Origin: Cristatella mucedo
Lineage: Eukaryota > Bryozoa > Phylactolaemata > Cristatellidae
DNA: 64,000 nt
Direction: 5' to 3'
NCBI GenBank assembly: GCA_009760855.2
Contig: WPIO01000017.1
Location: 5,475,001-5,539,000, forward strand
A program made the translations under genes and the position numbers. Below, piece by piece: positions 41,227-52,985 of this stretch (its first letter is position 1; each line of letters starts with the position of its first letter). The notes under the pieces were generated by a model. The model was not told the DNA's origin. It ran no database searches and saw only the letters and a program-made list of their open reading frames with translations.

Positions 41227-41990
41227 TTCTATGGGTGTTACGCAGGAATTTTCTATAGCGCATACAAAGTCTTGGCGGCTTTCGGTACGCACTCGGTAGC
41301 CAACGGACTTCATCTCACCCAACAAAGAGAAAGTGAAAAGCACAGCTGAGTTAGGAGAGCAGTTAAGGTTGCGAGTAACATGGAACTAGCAGCTCAGGAC
41401 AACTGGAAAGGATGCGCCATAGTCGGCAGCAGAAGAGTAATTGTCGTTCCGTAAGAATTGCGGAAGTGAGTTCCGCAGCCTAGGACATGTACAGCAAAAG
41501 CTCCTGTCGCTCACAGTCTGTAAGCGGTGGAATGGAGCAGCTAATTCATGGTCCATACAGGATCTGAGAATACGAGGGGGCTGAAACTGGTGCAGCAGTT
41601 CAGCTAGATATGAAGGAGCCAAGCCGGTCTAAAAACTAAAGAGCTATCTAAATTTTTTGCAAGCCAACGTGATAGACAGTTCCTAATAGTAGGCAGGAAT
41701 TGGACATGATGGCTTGCTGAGGAAGCAATCTTCTTAACGAAGCTTTCAAAATGTAGGCAGCTGTCGAAGGCGACTCCTAAATTGCGAACGCATGGTGATG
41801 GTCGCGCAACACCATCACTTATTAGAAGAGCAAAGCCTTTTAATCCAGCCACACGCTTAGGGTGTTCTATGAGTAGCAGTTCAGTTTTATCGTCGTTTAG
41901 TTTAAGGAAATTTGCCGACATCCAGGATCGAATGTCGGCAAGGCAAGCATTCAGTTTATCGAGGGCTTATTCAGTTTATAAGCGTGAAGT
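41227..41990 (-). mobile_element. LINE-A copy, RT C-terminus to near 3' end
   Basis: Minus-strand readings: [54 protein letters not shown], then a gap/frameshift near 41620, [35 protein letters not shown]. It lacks the final tail (starts at TATGGGTGTTACGCAGGAAT). Confidence 0.7.
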
Positions 41991-42574
41991 CGTTCCCGCA
42001 TATCGCAAATCAGCAAGTTTCTACTTCATGACAATAATACGAATAAAGTTCACTGGTATGGTGTCCTAAGAGAGCGAAACATTTCTCGACAGTTTACAGG
42101 GTTTGCCCTCCAACCTGTTGTCACTTTGCTGAGGATCCTACCTAAGGCTAGGCTGCGCTCGTCTCATTCCTTACGACTATGGCGGCGAGCATTGCATTCA
42201 GCATTGCAGGCCTTCAATTAGGACGGTAATACAGTATGCGCTTCTCGAAAAATTGAGTGGCTCAAAGAGCTGAACTAGCTGCTTGCGCTACTTAAATTTG
42301 AGATCAGACAAAAATCGGCTGCTGAACTTCATTGAATTGAAGAGCGGTGATCAATTGGATTCGAGGGAATTGAAGAACGATGCGTCGTCGGCGCCGAGCT
42401 GGAGCTCACAATTGTGGCGGCGAATCCTCTCTGCTGCAGCTCTCTCGATGGATACTACTCGCAGCTCGTGAGCAGCTTGTGATTGAATTGAATGACATTG
42501 AGAGCACGACCCTTGGCTTCTTGCTGCTTCCGGCGGTCGTTCGCGTCTCGCGTTGCTGCCTGCGCTTCAAGGCG

Positions 42575-42700
42575 CTGGCTGACACACACAAGGTGCTCGC
42601 CTTTGATTACCGTATCGTTGGCTCGAGCCCTGTGGCATGTGCGAAACGCCTGAATGGAGATTATGGTCTCCTCTAGCGTTTTAAAATTGAGGAACATTTT
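42575..42700 (+). mobile_element. SINE-1 copy, partial
   Basis: AAGGTGCTCGCCTTTGATTA, B box GTTGGCTCGAGCCCT, tail CGAAACGCCTGAATGGAGAT and GGTCTCCTCTAGCGTTTT. Confidence 0.5.
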
Positions 42701-42719
42701 CATTGTTTTTGTATATGAT

Positions 42720-43075
42720 ATTAGGGAGACTGTGGTAGGCGAGAAAATCCAAAGCGTCAGAACCCATTAGAACAGCCAAGTCTCGTAGTGCAGCCGCACT
42801 CATGGAATGTCCTATAAGTAGGAGCTCGGTTTTGTCATCAATAGTTGTAAGGAAATTGGCCGAAATCCAGGATCGCACGTCTGCAAGGTAATAACTCAGT
42901 TTATTAGTCGCTGCAGCAAATTCCGACTGTTTAAATGACAAGTATCGGCTGGGGAATCGGCAGCATAGAAGCGATGGCCGATCCCGTGAGCCCGAGTCAC
43001 TTTTCCCGCAGACTCGGCATAAATGTAGAACAGCTAAAAGCCGCCGAGAATGGATCCTGGTGGAACTCCGCGGGT
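42720..43075 (-). mobile_element. LINE-A fragment, RT palm region
   Basis: The minus strand reads [41 protein letters not shown], with the upstream YHFYADD region decayed (CAGCATAGAAGCGATGGCC). Followed by GGTGGAACTCCGCGGGTGAC (CGVPP-like). Confidence 0.55.
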
Positions 43076-43139
43076 GACTGATCAGCTTAATGATACTTGA
43101 CCGCGACAGGACGGGGATTGAACCGGACCGGACGTCGTA

Positions 43140-43230
43140 AGATTAGAACCTTACAGCAAATGTAAAGCGCCCAGAGAGAGATTAAGTTCTCTGAGGGCGC
43201 TTTATCAAGTGAATTATTATTATTAATTAT
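43140..43230 (+). mobile_element. LINE-B 3' hairpin and ATT tail, near-perfect stem
   Basis: AAAGCGCCC (43164-43172) pairs with GGGCGCTTT (43195-43203), and AGAGA (43173-43177) with TCTCT (43188-43192). An ATT tail follows to about 43230. This is the cleanest example of the LINE-B 3' stem-loop. Confidence 0.7.
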
Positions 43231-43370
43231 TATTTACCATGCGAGTGCCTGGTCTGCAAGACCGATCATTGTTCTCAATCGTTCGCTTAGGATACCGTGA
43301 CCAGTAGCATTGAACACAGCTAATACGCCGTGATAGTTAAAGCTTAAATTAAACGTTAAAGCCCAGGAGG

Positions 43371-43515
43371 TCAGGCGTTAGCTACTCACGACCGAGGTCA
43401 TGAGTTTGAATCCTGCAGAGGGCGATCCTTTATTGCCCACTGCAAGCGGCGGCGATAGCCGCTAAGGATCTTCTACCGCTATGCAAATGAGGCTGGTGAA
43501 CTAGCTAATATTTTT
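43371..43515 (+). mobile_element. SINE-2 copy
   Basis: B-box region GGTCATGAGTTTGAATCCTG, then GCGATCCTTTATTGCCCACT, GCAAGCGGCGGCGATAGCCG, CTAAGGATCTTCTACCGCTA. Confidence 0.6.
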
Positions 43516-43589
43516 CGTTCAGCTAATATTTTATCAAGCCAAGCTAGAGCAGCAGCACAGCCGCCATCTTTGCTGCCTAAAATGTCGTT

Positions 43590-43960
43590 AAACAAGGCGG
43601 GGGGAGCAGTTTCAGTGGATTGGTGTCTCTTGAATCCCTACTGAAATTCTTATGACAATTAGTTATTTTCAGTCTATTGTAAAAGCTACTCAGAACCGAT
43701 ATTTTCTTGAATTTTCAAAAGAAGGAACAAAGGAAACTAGGCGATAATGTGCTAGGACATGTGAATACAATCCATGCTTTGTAAGTGCGGGTCGAGCGAT
43801 TGCCAATTTGAAGGACTTTGGTACAACCCCTTTTTACAGAGACTCATTAAACATCTCAGTAATGACTTGGTTAGGTGTGTTTGCCAGTGAAGACAACAGA
43901 AGGGAAGGTATGGGTGGCGTACAGGAGACGAGGTCTTTTAATAGATTATTAAGTTAGCCT
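43590..43960 (-). mobile_element. LINE-A fragment, RT N-terminal region
   Basis: It corresponds to the part of LINE-A seen at 52440-52800 (CAGTTTCAGTGGATTGGTGT, CGAGCGATTGCCAATTTGAA, TGACTTGGTTAGGTGTGTTT) with many changes and stops. Similarity may continue weakly to about 44240. Confidence 0.5.
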
Positions 43961-44240
43961 CATCGCAAGCAGAAAACTCTCAGAATGTTTCTTGAGGAAG
44001 TTCAAAGATTATGACTCCACATCTGCTTACGTTGGAGGTGTTTTTATGGGGACACAAAGATTTGCAATTTCTTAAGATAAGAAGGTGGAAAACTGATCGG
44101 CCGAACCGTCGATATCCCGGAGAGAGAGACTTTTTAGAGTTAGCAAGCAAATGATTCGTTGTCTAATAGATATTTTTGGGCCTAGCATTTTTTAGTGGCA
44201 AAAGAAGCTCCGACTTTTCTAAGCTTTCGATTTAGACTCG

Positions 44241-44724
44241 GATACAGTCTTTAAAACTGACTAGATTGCCGTCTGAAAATTCTTAAAGAAGAGGCTCTCA
44301 AGCCTGCGCTTGCCTACAAGGTGCATCTTTTGAAACTTTTTTTAAATGGAATGGAGTATGCACGACTCTGTAAGCCGACATAATGTGAGAGAGTACGCTC
44401 GTCGAGAGCATTCCTAAATTTCGGTTTTAATACCACAATAAGGATATAGAGGCTGGCGGCAAAGTCTGGGTGTACATTAAGAACACACGAATCACACACA
44501 GATCACACAAATTTCTCGGCATCGATGCCTTATAAGTTGTGTCGCTGCACAAAACCGAGGCTGTCCTATACAACAACGGAATGGGAACAGTAAAGGTGAT
44601 TGTGCGATAATACTAGAAGGTCAGTGGGTAAGTGTATAACAAAGTCAATAGAAAAGGCATACTTTGAGAAGAAGGGATACAGAAAATTACCACCAACATG
44701 AGTCTATGACAATATTTATAATAT
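44241..44724. other. Unassigned, no gene seen
   Basis: It has short frames only, with a TATATAT stretch at 44720-44735 at its right edge. Confidence 0.4.
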
Positions 44725-44876
44725 ATATATAATTCATTTTTATAGGGCCCAAGAGATCTTAATCTCTATTCAGGCACTTCACATATGCCTTGGGGGTCGA
44801 GCCCACGACCTCAGCCAGACCTTGATCGGGGCGAGCACCTTGACCGCTGGATCAAGACGAGCGTGTTAGACCAAGC
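44725..44876 (-). mobile_element. SINE-1 copy (minus strand)
   Basis: AATTCATTTTTATAGGGCCC, ATCTCTATTCAGGCACTTCA, B box GGGTCGAGCCCAC (reverse), CCTTGACCGCTGGATCAAG at the head. Confidence 0.65.
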
Positions 44877-44882
44877 CAAGTT

Positions 44883-45105
44883 TTATACAGAGCTAAGAAG
44901 TGATCGGACCTGACTGCCCTCAGGGTAGTCAACGTTAAAGTTAAAATCTCCAGCAATCAATAAAGGTCTGTCACACACGGATAGTTTAGTTAGGAACTCC
45001 GAAAGCACTTCCTTAAACAAGGTTGGACAGCCAGAAGGGGATTGGCAGGTCACAAGTGTAAGTGACAAGGCCTCTGATGGGGATCTGATTGCAACCGATT
45101 CAAAA
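44883..45105 (-). mobile_element. LINE endonuclease fragment (APE type)
   Basis: The minus strand reads ESVAIRSPSEALSLTLVT, FKEVLSEFLTKLS, and RPLLIAGDFNFNVDYPE. The GDFN motif and spacing are those of the APE-like endonuclease of CR1/L2 LINEs, which nicks target DNA. It is the only endonuclease piece seen in the window. The 5' side joins a LINE-B copy abruptly. Confidence 0.65.
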
Positions 45106-46160
45106 GGTAGCCCGTGCGAAAAATTGCAGGTCTTCTATGCAGGCTGGTGCAAGAGAATGAAGGCAGCGAAAATTGAGCGACAGAACCTCGAGGTCGATAC
45201 GCTCCTTGATGGAAAGCCAGTACAAGTCTGCGAGAATTCGTGGAATGTGTAAAGTACGAAGCTCACGACAGACAAGTCGGGTCGCAGAGGCTCCCACCAA
45301 CTATAAGCACCTGATTGCATAGCCCAGAAGAAACGCAAGCAATCAGTTACAGAAGACGAGGCGAGATGTAAGACATGCGTTGACCACCTTAGATGTGGTT
45401 TATGCTAGCAGCACCAGATTTATTTTTGCAGTGCTATGCAGTGGAAAGTAATCAGACTGGACTGTGGAGCTGATGTGGTCGTCTAGTGAAAGGTCACTTT
45501 GGAAAAGCAAACGCCGATTTCTGGCCGAGCTCGTTTTGAGGGATGGTGTTTCCAATTTCCGCGTAACCTCTGGTTTTCCCATTGCCATTAAGTTGGCTTT
45601 TGCCTTCATTCAGTTTTGGAAGATCTTTTGCCAGTAATGTGTGAATGTCACCCAATGCATGCAGCAAAATACCTGAGGGTGTTTGAGGGGCTACAGGGCA
45701 GCGGGGATCAAAGCAAAGTTACACCTGTGCATCATCTGCATAAATGAAAGCCTTTTTCTTTTGGTTTTTACAGTGGCCAGAGGGAGAGCATAAATTGTGG
45801 GAAAAAAGTGAGCCAAGAGGACAGAGCCCTGAGGTGCCCTGTACTTTAGAGGCTCCTCGGATGGCTGCTGCCAGTTGACCTTAATGGTCTGGAGCGTCCC
45901 ACCGAGGTAGGACCGAAATTGCTGCCGTGCTGTGCCGACGGTGCGCTGGCGTGATGAGAGGCGCTCGAAAAAAAGACTCGGTGATCAATGATGTCGAACG
46001 CCGCCGAAGCGAAGCACAGCTGATTCATTGGACTGATTAGCTCTAAAGCCTGATTTAATGCCTTTGTACTCGGGCGGCTGTTCGTTATCGAGGCTTCTGC
46101 TCTGCTAACAATGAACTGAGAGTGAACATTGGTAGGCGGAGAAGAGTTTGGAAAGGCCCC
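45106..46160 (-). mobile_element. LINE-B copy, degenerate RT
   Basis: Minus-strand readings in several frames: AAFDIIDHRVFF, KAKANLMAMGKPEVTRKLE, LLFQSDLSLDDHISSTVQ, SATRLVCRELRTLHIPRIL, LAPACIEDL. Multiple stops and shifts. It lacks the 3' hairpin. Confidence 0.65.
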
Positions 46161-46739
46161 CCGGGAGTGCTGGTTGCACGGCTACCTATTCGGCAATGAG
46201 CTGTCCTGGATTGTTGGCCAGTCCTCTGCTGCAGCGATGGCTGGGTAGAGTGGCAGACGACGTAACAATAGCAGATAGGAATTCCGATTTGTACTTGGGC
46301 CTAAAAGAGGAATAAGTCCCTACTTAGGCATTTAGCATGTGCTGGATAAGAATTAATGGTATTAATAAGATGACACAGCTATGACGAGTGCCATGTCAAA
46401 ACATCGATGGCGATAATTTTGAAATTGTATTTGCAACCACAATATGCACTCTCGTGTTTGTAATTGAACATTGAATTGTGAACTGAATTATGAAGTTGTG
46501 ATGTTATGAGCTGGTTTTTGATAGACGCGCTGTCTACCTACGGATACAAACTCTATTCTTTCATTCATTGTTGAGTAATATTCGAAATAAATGTTTACAT
46601 TGAAGTATCTTAAGCGTATTGAGTTGTAGATTGAGTTTTTCTACGATTTTTGTATGGGTATAAACTCCTAATAAAATAGTTATATCATATTTGTACAGTA
46701 CTTTGACTGAAGCAAATCATACTTTGACTGAAGCAAATC

Positions 46740-47180
46740 GCTTTCGATGCACTCTGCACCAGTTTCTGCTGCACCAGTTTCAGCCTCTTCGCGCCCTCTG
46801 GTCCTGTACGGACAATACATTAGCTGTTCCATTCCTCTGCTTAAAGACCGTTGGCGACAGAAGCTTTAGCTCTGCAGGTGCTAGACTGTGGAACTCGCTA
46901 CAACAATTCTTATGCACAGACAACTACTCTCCTGCTGCCGACTATGGCTCATCCTTTTCAGCGGTCCTGAGCTGCTACTTCCTCGCCACTCGCCACCTCA
47001 GCTGCTCTCCTGACTCTGCTATGCTTCTCACTTTCTCATTGTTGCGTGAGACGAAGTCTGTTGGCTACCGAATGCGTACCGAAAGCCGCCTAGGCTGCGA
47101 GTGCGCTATACAAAACTCTCCTGCGTAACACCCACATAGTCTTTATGGCTTTGTGGAGTCACAGACAGAGATACATTACA
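46740..47180 (+). mobile_element. LINE-A 3' end with hairpin and ACATT tail
   Basis: Reads [59 protein letters not shown] and stop, then the 3' hairpin and GATACATTACATTACATC. In frame throughout. A 20-bp tandem pair (ACTTTGACTGAAGCAAATC, 46698-46739) precedes it. Confidence 0.75.
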
Positions 47181-47256
47181 TTACATCACACATGCAGGGA
47201 AAAGCGCGCCAATTGGTTCACAATAGCTACCACAATCGTAGCACCCATAGCCATCC

Positions 47257-47700
47257 CTAGTACAAATCGAATGAACGGAGAGTACCCTGTGAGCAGCAGG
47301 TAGAGTTCTGGCTTATTTTTAAATCCCGTATAGTTAGAGGATCAGCAGTGACAGTCGAAAGTGGGTTCCAGGTTTTTGGCGAACAGGAGCTGAAGGCATG
47401 TTTGAGGTCTATTGGAAGCACATCTAAATATCCTGACTCAGATAGTAGATAGGATGAATGCAAAGCATTGTCAGAAGTAATTCCAATAGGTAGATCAGAG
47501 AAAGAGAAGGAATAGACTTGTACATGATAGGGAGCCCTGCGCAGATCGGTTCGAAGTGGTTTAGTGTAGCCGTTGGTCTCTTCACGACAGGAAAAGCCTA
47601 GCTGGAATACACCAGCTAAAATCTTCTGATTAAACAGGCAGCAAGACCTGCAAGTATTTAGCTGCACAAGTCAAGATGCGATTTCACGAATGCGTGGATC
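47257..47700 (-). mobile_element. LINE-C-like C-terminal fragment
   Basis: The minus strand reads NTCRSCCLFNQKILAGVFQL, SFSFSDLPIGITSDNAL, KHAFSSCSPKTWNPLSTV. The AFSSCSPKTWNPL block is the same position as [15 protein letters not shown] in LINE-A, but the sequence is another family. Confidence 0.5.
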
Positions 47701-47759
47701 ACTTTTGCTTTGCCATCCCTCTGTCTGGCTCGCAGTTCACCTCAGTTGCCTCTGCCAGC

Positions 47760-47950
47760 CTGCATACCCGTTCTCCGCTCTTTGTCATCGCTGTCTATCT
47801 CAGCAGTCAGATCTTTCGGCGATCGCGCCTTCAGCTCGCGCGCACCTGAAGTCTGGAAATCGACAGCTCCAGTCTTTCCAACGCACAGTGCATCGTTCAC
47901 GTCTCAGCTACAGACTAAAGCTCAGCTTCACCCTGTGGCGAGAAGAACGG
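47760..47950 (+). mobile_element. LINE-D C-terminal fragment
   Basis: The reading [20 protein letters not shown] and then a serine-rich stretch resembles the end of an L2/Rex LINE (GDRAFSSRAPEVWNSLP type). Only the last block is present. Confidence 0.45.
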
Positions 47951-48063
47951 CTCGGTTGTTTTCCGTTCGAGCTCGCTTTTCGCGATACTACGCGGCCGCG
48001 TAGTATCGGCTATCAGCTGGCTACTCTTGTCCGCTACACATGGCATGCGCCACGTTGACAGAC

Positions 48064-49000
48064 TATAGATATATATATATATATCTATATATAAATGCCT
48101 ATGCTTTTAATCTGACTGATTAGGCAAAGACAAACCCTATAGGTAAGCAGAATTTTTAAGGGCATTTCAATAAAAACAAACACACTTATACACATATATG
48201 TGTGTATGTGTTTCTACGTTTTGATATTTATGTATGTACCTATATAGAGTGCTGGCCTGAAAAATCCACACTCCTCGGCGAACAAGATGGAACCTCGAAT
48301 ATTTCAGCGTTTTATGGACTGCTGGACAAATACAATTTCATTAGCGTACAAAATTCACTAAAGTTAGCAATCCTTTGTACAAATTGCACATGTTTGTACG
48401 AATTGCGCTTTGTACAAACCTTGGTTAGCGTAATAGGTCCGAAAGCATGCGAAACGACCAAACATTGGTAGTATCTGGAGCTATTTCTGGCTTCCGACAC
48501 AGTCGGCATTTTAGAAAAATATTATTGCGTAGCACTGTCTTAGCACTGCGAAGAAAGATTTACTGGATGCATCAAGTATCCACTTCTATAACAATATTTC
48601 AACAATAACGTTGGGCATTTTCTCAAAATTCATCAGTATCATCATTGGGCATTTTCTCAGCAATTATCATCGGTTGGAAGCACGCTATTTCGAGCATGCA
48701 CAACCAAATTATGACATAGCTCGAAAAAAGACGAGAAATCGATGGTACGATACAAAGTAAAAACCGCCAAACACCGTTTTCTGATGAAAACGAAATTAAG
48801 GAATTATTTTGAACCATTTCTACCTCTCTCGGTTTTCCAAATGCATATACTCAATGGAAAAACTTGCTCACAATCTCAATGGAAATTTGCTTAATGCATG
48901 CAACCTTACAACTTATTTTTCTTGGCGAGTTTTTGATACGCCATTCCGTATTAATAGGTAGCCATTTATGGGAGTGTATGTATATATCTATATATAGTAT

Positions 49001-49094
<94 letters not shown>
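48064..49094. repeat. AT/AC microsatellites with unrecognised sequence between
   Basis: TA tracts at 48064-48092 and 49010-49094, the second preceded by ACACACAC at 48999-49012. The 900 bases between have AT-rich sequence and only short frames; nothing is recognised. A repeated phrase GGGCATTTTCTCA occurs at 48612 and 48646. Confidence 0.7.
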
Positions 49095-49097
<3 letters not shown>

Positions 49098-49194
49098 ACA
49101 CTTTTAAATGTGCCGTGCATTTAATATCTATATTCAGGTGTACTTAGAAATAGCTGTACCATGTATAAAGATGTATATTTACTTTTTTAGGTAT

Positions 49195-49700
49195 ATATGT
49201 AATGTAATGTATCTCCATCTGTAACTCCATAAAGCCAAAGAGACTATGTGGGTGTTACGCAGGAGATTTTTCTATAGCGCCCTCACAGCATAAGCAGCTT
49301 TTGGTATGCATTTGGTAGCCAACAGACTTCGTCTCATGCAATAAAGAGAAATTGCGAAGCGAGAAGAACTGCGTAAGAATCGTGGAAACGAGTTCCCAGT
49401 CTAGGACCTGCAGAGCTAAAGCTTCTGTCGCCAACGGTCTTTAAGCGGAGTATCAGAAAAGCTAATTTATTGTCCATACAGGACCTGAGGGCGCGAAGAG
49501 GCTGAAACTGCTGTAGCGGTTCAGCTAGGTACGAAGGAGTCAAGCCGTGGTGGGCCCTGTGGGTCAGCGTAAGAACTTTGCTCTGCATCAGTTGATCAAC
49601 CGGCATCCATCCCAGCTCTTTTAGCAAAGGAGACATGTGCTCAAACCTCTGGGACTTGAAGACTAGCCTTGCAGCCATATTCATAGCCAGCTGCAGTGGC
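49195..49700 (-). mobile_element. LINE-A copy, C-terminal half with ATGTA tail
   Basis: ATGTAATGTAATGTATCTCC at 49198 is the reversed tail, followed by the hairpin, then minus-strand [40 protein letters not shown] and [11 protein letters not shown] at the 5' side. 5'-truncated. Confidence 0.7.
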
Positions 49701-49979
49701 CTATATACACGCGAACTCTAATATGTACTCAATGGTAGTGTACAGAACACACCTGGAGCGTTCATTCATTCGTCACGGTTTGTACAAGATCCGCGCTTTT
49801 ACCCCACAGGCCGGTCACCGACGTTACTCTTCACCCTGTAGCGAAATTTGCTGGCTGCGAAGTCGATAAGCACCAGTCGCTAGAAACTTCGATGGGCTGT
49901 AGGCCGAGGGGCCTGACTGGCTGGAAATTAGGGGAAGCCTCGTTGCATAAGCGGAGGTTGGAGGCGTTCGTTGACTGCA

Positions 49980-51120
49980 TTCTAGCGGGAAACGCGAGCT
50001 TCAGAGTGAGCCTGCTTAGTGGCCCGCTCGCGCATTTAAGTCCGCTTTAATGCGCGGGCGCTCGCTCGCAGTTAATTCGACGCCGCACTAGCGAGGTCCC
50101 TGAGTACCGCCGGCCGAATAATTATGAGCCCGAAAAGCTAATATAGCACCCATTTAAATTCGTCTAAGGGACGCTCGAATCGAATGCTCACGTGCGTGCG
50201 ACTTTGCGGCTAGCGCTAGCGGCGCGCCGCTAGCGCTAGCCGCACAGTATAGCCGGAGCGGCGGAGCGCTGCCGGTCGGAAATTGCCTCGGCGCGAGGCG
50301 CTGCGACTGCAGCTGATGACGTAAGCCGCAAACGAAGGAGTGCGCCTCGCGTCCTCCAGTGTGCAACTCCATCGCCCTCGATTGCGAACTCGACGATCGC
50401 TTCGATTCTTCCGGACTCCTTTCGGCCACTGCCGAGAACTGACGCGACATTGCTGGGCGCTTTGAATGGGAACTAACCTTAATTCAAAGTCGTTGGCTTT
50501 AGCCTTGCGGCAATTGCCGAGCGCCTGGGTAGAGATCGAGTTCCCTTAGGGTTCTACGCAAAATACGAGCGAGTTGCACTGTTATTCGCGCAAATTATTG
50601 CTAAATTTCGCCAACGGAATCTCAAACATTATTGCCAGCGTCCTTATTTCTAGCGATTCTAAACCCCCGTGGCAGCCGCCTGAAACATTCGGAGCACTAC
50701 TTTAGAGCGTTCCGCGCTACATGCGTAGCTTCATGCGTTGCTAGGATGCACAAATGGAAAACGGTCCCGCTCTCAGGCGCGTGCTGGGCTCTCCGGCGAA
50801 GGTCAGGCTGGAGGATCGTCGCTTTCTGCTCTCGACGCAGCCGGCGAAGCTTTACGTTGCAGCGGAATACGAACGTGCCCAGCTCGGGGTCAGCGGGAGC
50901 CATTCACACAAAGTAGGGGGCGCGCCGGATGGACGGCGAAAGCAGGCGGTGAAGAGGACAGTCTCAGTTCCGCTCGCACTTCTAACACGTCAGGAAGCCG
51001 ACGCATTCTTCGCCATGCACCGGAAGCGCCGCTGCGCCCGAAAAAAACGGCAGGCGATGACTGGATGGCCGAGTCGAAGCGGTGCCTCTCACCGGTCCGA
51101 CTGCTGCGAACTTTGCGCTA
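49980..51120. other. CpG-rich patch with a 38-bp perfect palindrome
   Basis: Strong CG enrichment with no recognised protein. The palindrome is at 50206-50243. A plus-strand frame 50754-51188 (starting MENGPALRRVLGSPAKV) has an ATG in fair context but no family I recognise, and its end runs into LINE-A, so I do not call it a gene. GAGCGCCTGGGTAGAGATCG near 50519 resembles a SINE/LINE tail. Confidence 0.4.
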
Positions 51121-51124
51121 CCTC

Positions 51125-52985
51125 GACATCGACAGAGTTTTCTATAGCCCGCTCAAAGCGTAAGCGGCTTTCGGAACGCATGCGGTAGCCGACAGACTTA
51201 ATCTCACACAACAAAGAGAAAGTGGGAAGCATAGCAGAGTCAGGAGAGCAGCTGAGGTAGTGAGTAGCATGGAAGTAGCAGCTCAGGACCTCTGTAAATG
51301 ATGAGTCGGCAGCAGGAGAGTCGTTGTCGTTGCATAAGAATCGTGGAAGCAAGTTCCACAGTCTAGGACCTGCAGAGCTCAAGCTTCTGTCGCCAACGGT
51401 CTTTAAGCGGAAGAATGGAACAGCTAACTTATTGTCCACACAGGACATGAAAGGCGCGAAGAGGCTGAAACTAGTGCAGCAATTCAGCAACGTACGAAGG
51501 AGCCAAGCTGTGGCGGGCCTTTTGGGTCAGCGTAAGAACTTTGCTCTGTATCCGTTGATCAACCGGTATCCATCCTAGCTCTTTTAGCAAAAGAGACGCG
51601 TGGTCAAACCTTTGGGATTTGACAAACTAGCCTTGCGGCCATATTCATAGTCAGCTGCAGCGGCCTAGAGGCTTGCTTTGGTAGCCCAGCCAAAAGGGAA
51701 TTACAATAATCAAGCCGAGGCAGAACTAAGGAGCTAGTTAAATTTTTTGCCAGCCTTTGTAGAAGACTGCTCCTAATCTTGGATAGGGATCTGACATGAT
51801 GGCTAGCTGTAGAAGCTGTCTTCTGAATGAGGCTTTTAAAATTGAGGCAGCTGTCGAAAACGACACCTAAATTTCGAGCACGTGGTGATGGTCGCACAAC
51901 AGCATCACCTATTAGAAGAGCAAAGCCTTTTAATCCAGCCACATGCTTAGGGTGTCCTATGAGCAGCAGTTCGATTTTATCGTCATTGAGTTTCAAGAAG
52001 TTTTCCGACATCCAGGATCGAATGTCGGCAAGGCAAGCATTCAGTTTATCAGTTGCTGCAGCCGATTCGTACGGTTTGAATGACAAATACAGCTGAGTAT
52101 CATCAGCATAAAAGTGATATCCTATGCCATGGGCCTTAATCACTTTTCCCAGAGGTTGTGTATAAATGGAGAACAGCAAGGGACCGAGTACAGACCTTTG
52201 AGGGACCCCACAAGTGAGCCGTCTCGTGTGTGAAACTTGACCCCACACACGACACGGATTAAACACAATCAGACAAGTACAATTGAAACCACGCCAGTGC
52301 CTCGTCTGCCAGACCGATCATTGTTCTCAATCGTTCAAGTAGAGAATCGTGGTCAGTGGTGTCGAAGGCAGCTGATAAATGTAGCAGAGCGAGGGCAGTG
52401 ACATTCCAGTCATCGTTACCATGTAGAATGTCATTGTTAACACGGAGGAGAGCAATTTCAGCGGAGTGCTGCCTTTTGAACCCTGGTTGAAATGTTTCTG
52501 ACATTTCATTATTTTCAATATGTGCAACCGGCTCTTAGCGACAATATTTTCAAGAATCTTGGACAAGAAAGGAAGGAGGAAAACTGGGCGAGAGTTTGCA
52601 AAGAGAGTTTTCTATCTAATCCAGGCTTTTTAAGTATTGGTTTAGCGATTGCCGATTTGAAGGACTTGGGTACATCCCCCTTTTCCAAAGAAGCGTTACA
52701 AATCTCGGTTATGACAGAGCTAAGTTGGTCTGCCAGTGAAGATCACAGAGATCATGTATAGGGTCTTTAGGAGACGAGCTCTTTTTACTAGACCTTATTA
52801 AGGTAGCCACCTCGCACGCAGAAACCTCGGAAAACCTTTTAAGGAAGGTCGCAGGTTGTGATTCCACAATTACTTTACTCGGAGTGTGCTTTATGGAAGC
52901 ACGAATGAGCACCATTTTTTCAGTAAAGAAGGCTGAAAACTTTTCGGCTGAGTTGTTAACATCAGGGGAGTCAGATCTCTCAGCA
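51125..52985 (-). mobile_element. LINE-A copy, longest in the window, includes the region before the RT
   Basis: On the minus strand the order is: a pre-RT linker (NSAEKFSAFFTEKMVLIRAS, FSEVSACEVATLI, SPKDPIHD), a gap, [81 protein letters not shown], then KLAVPFFRLKTVGDRSLSSA and RMRSESRLRFERAIEN. Frameshifts near 52260, 52500, 51600 and 52700 disable it. The ATGTA tail is missing; the 3' side ends in a CpG-rich patch. Confidence 0.75.

Noticed and set aside
50754-51188. Plus-strand frame starting MENGPALRRVLGSPAKV
   Set aside because: It looks somewhat protein-like and has a fair start, but the last third is the reverse of a LINE-A end and no family is recognised.
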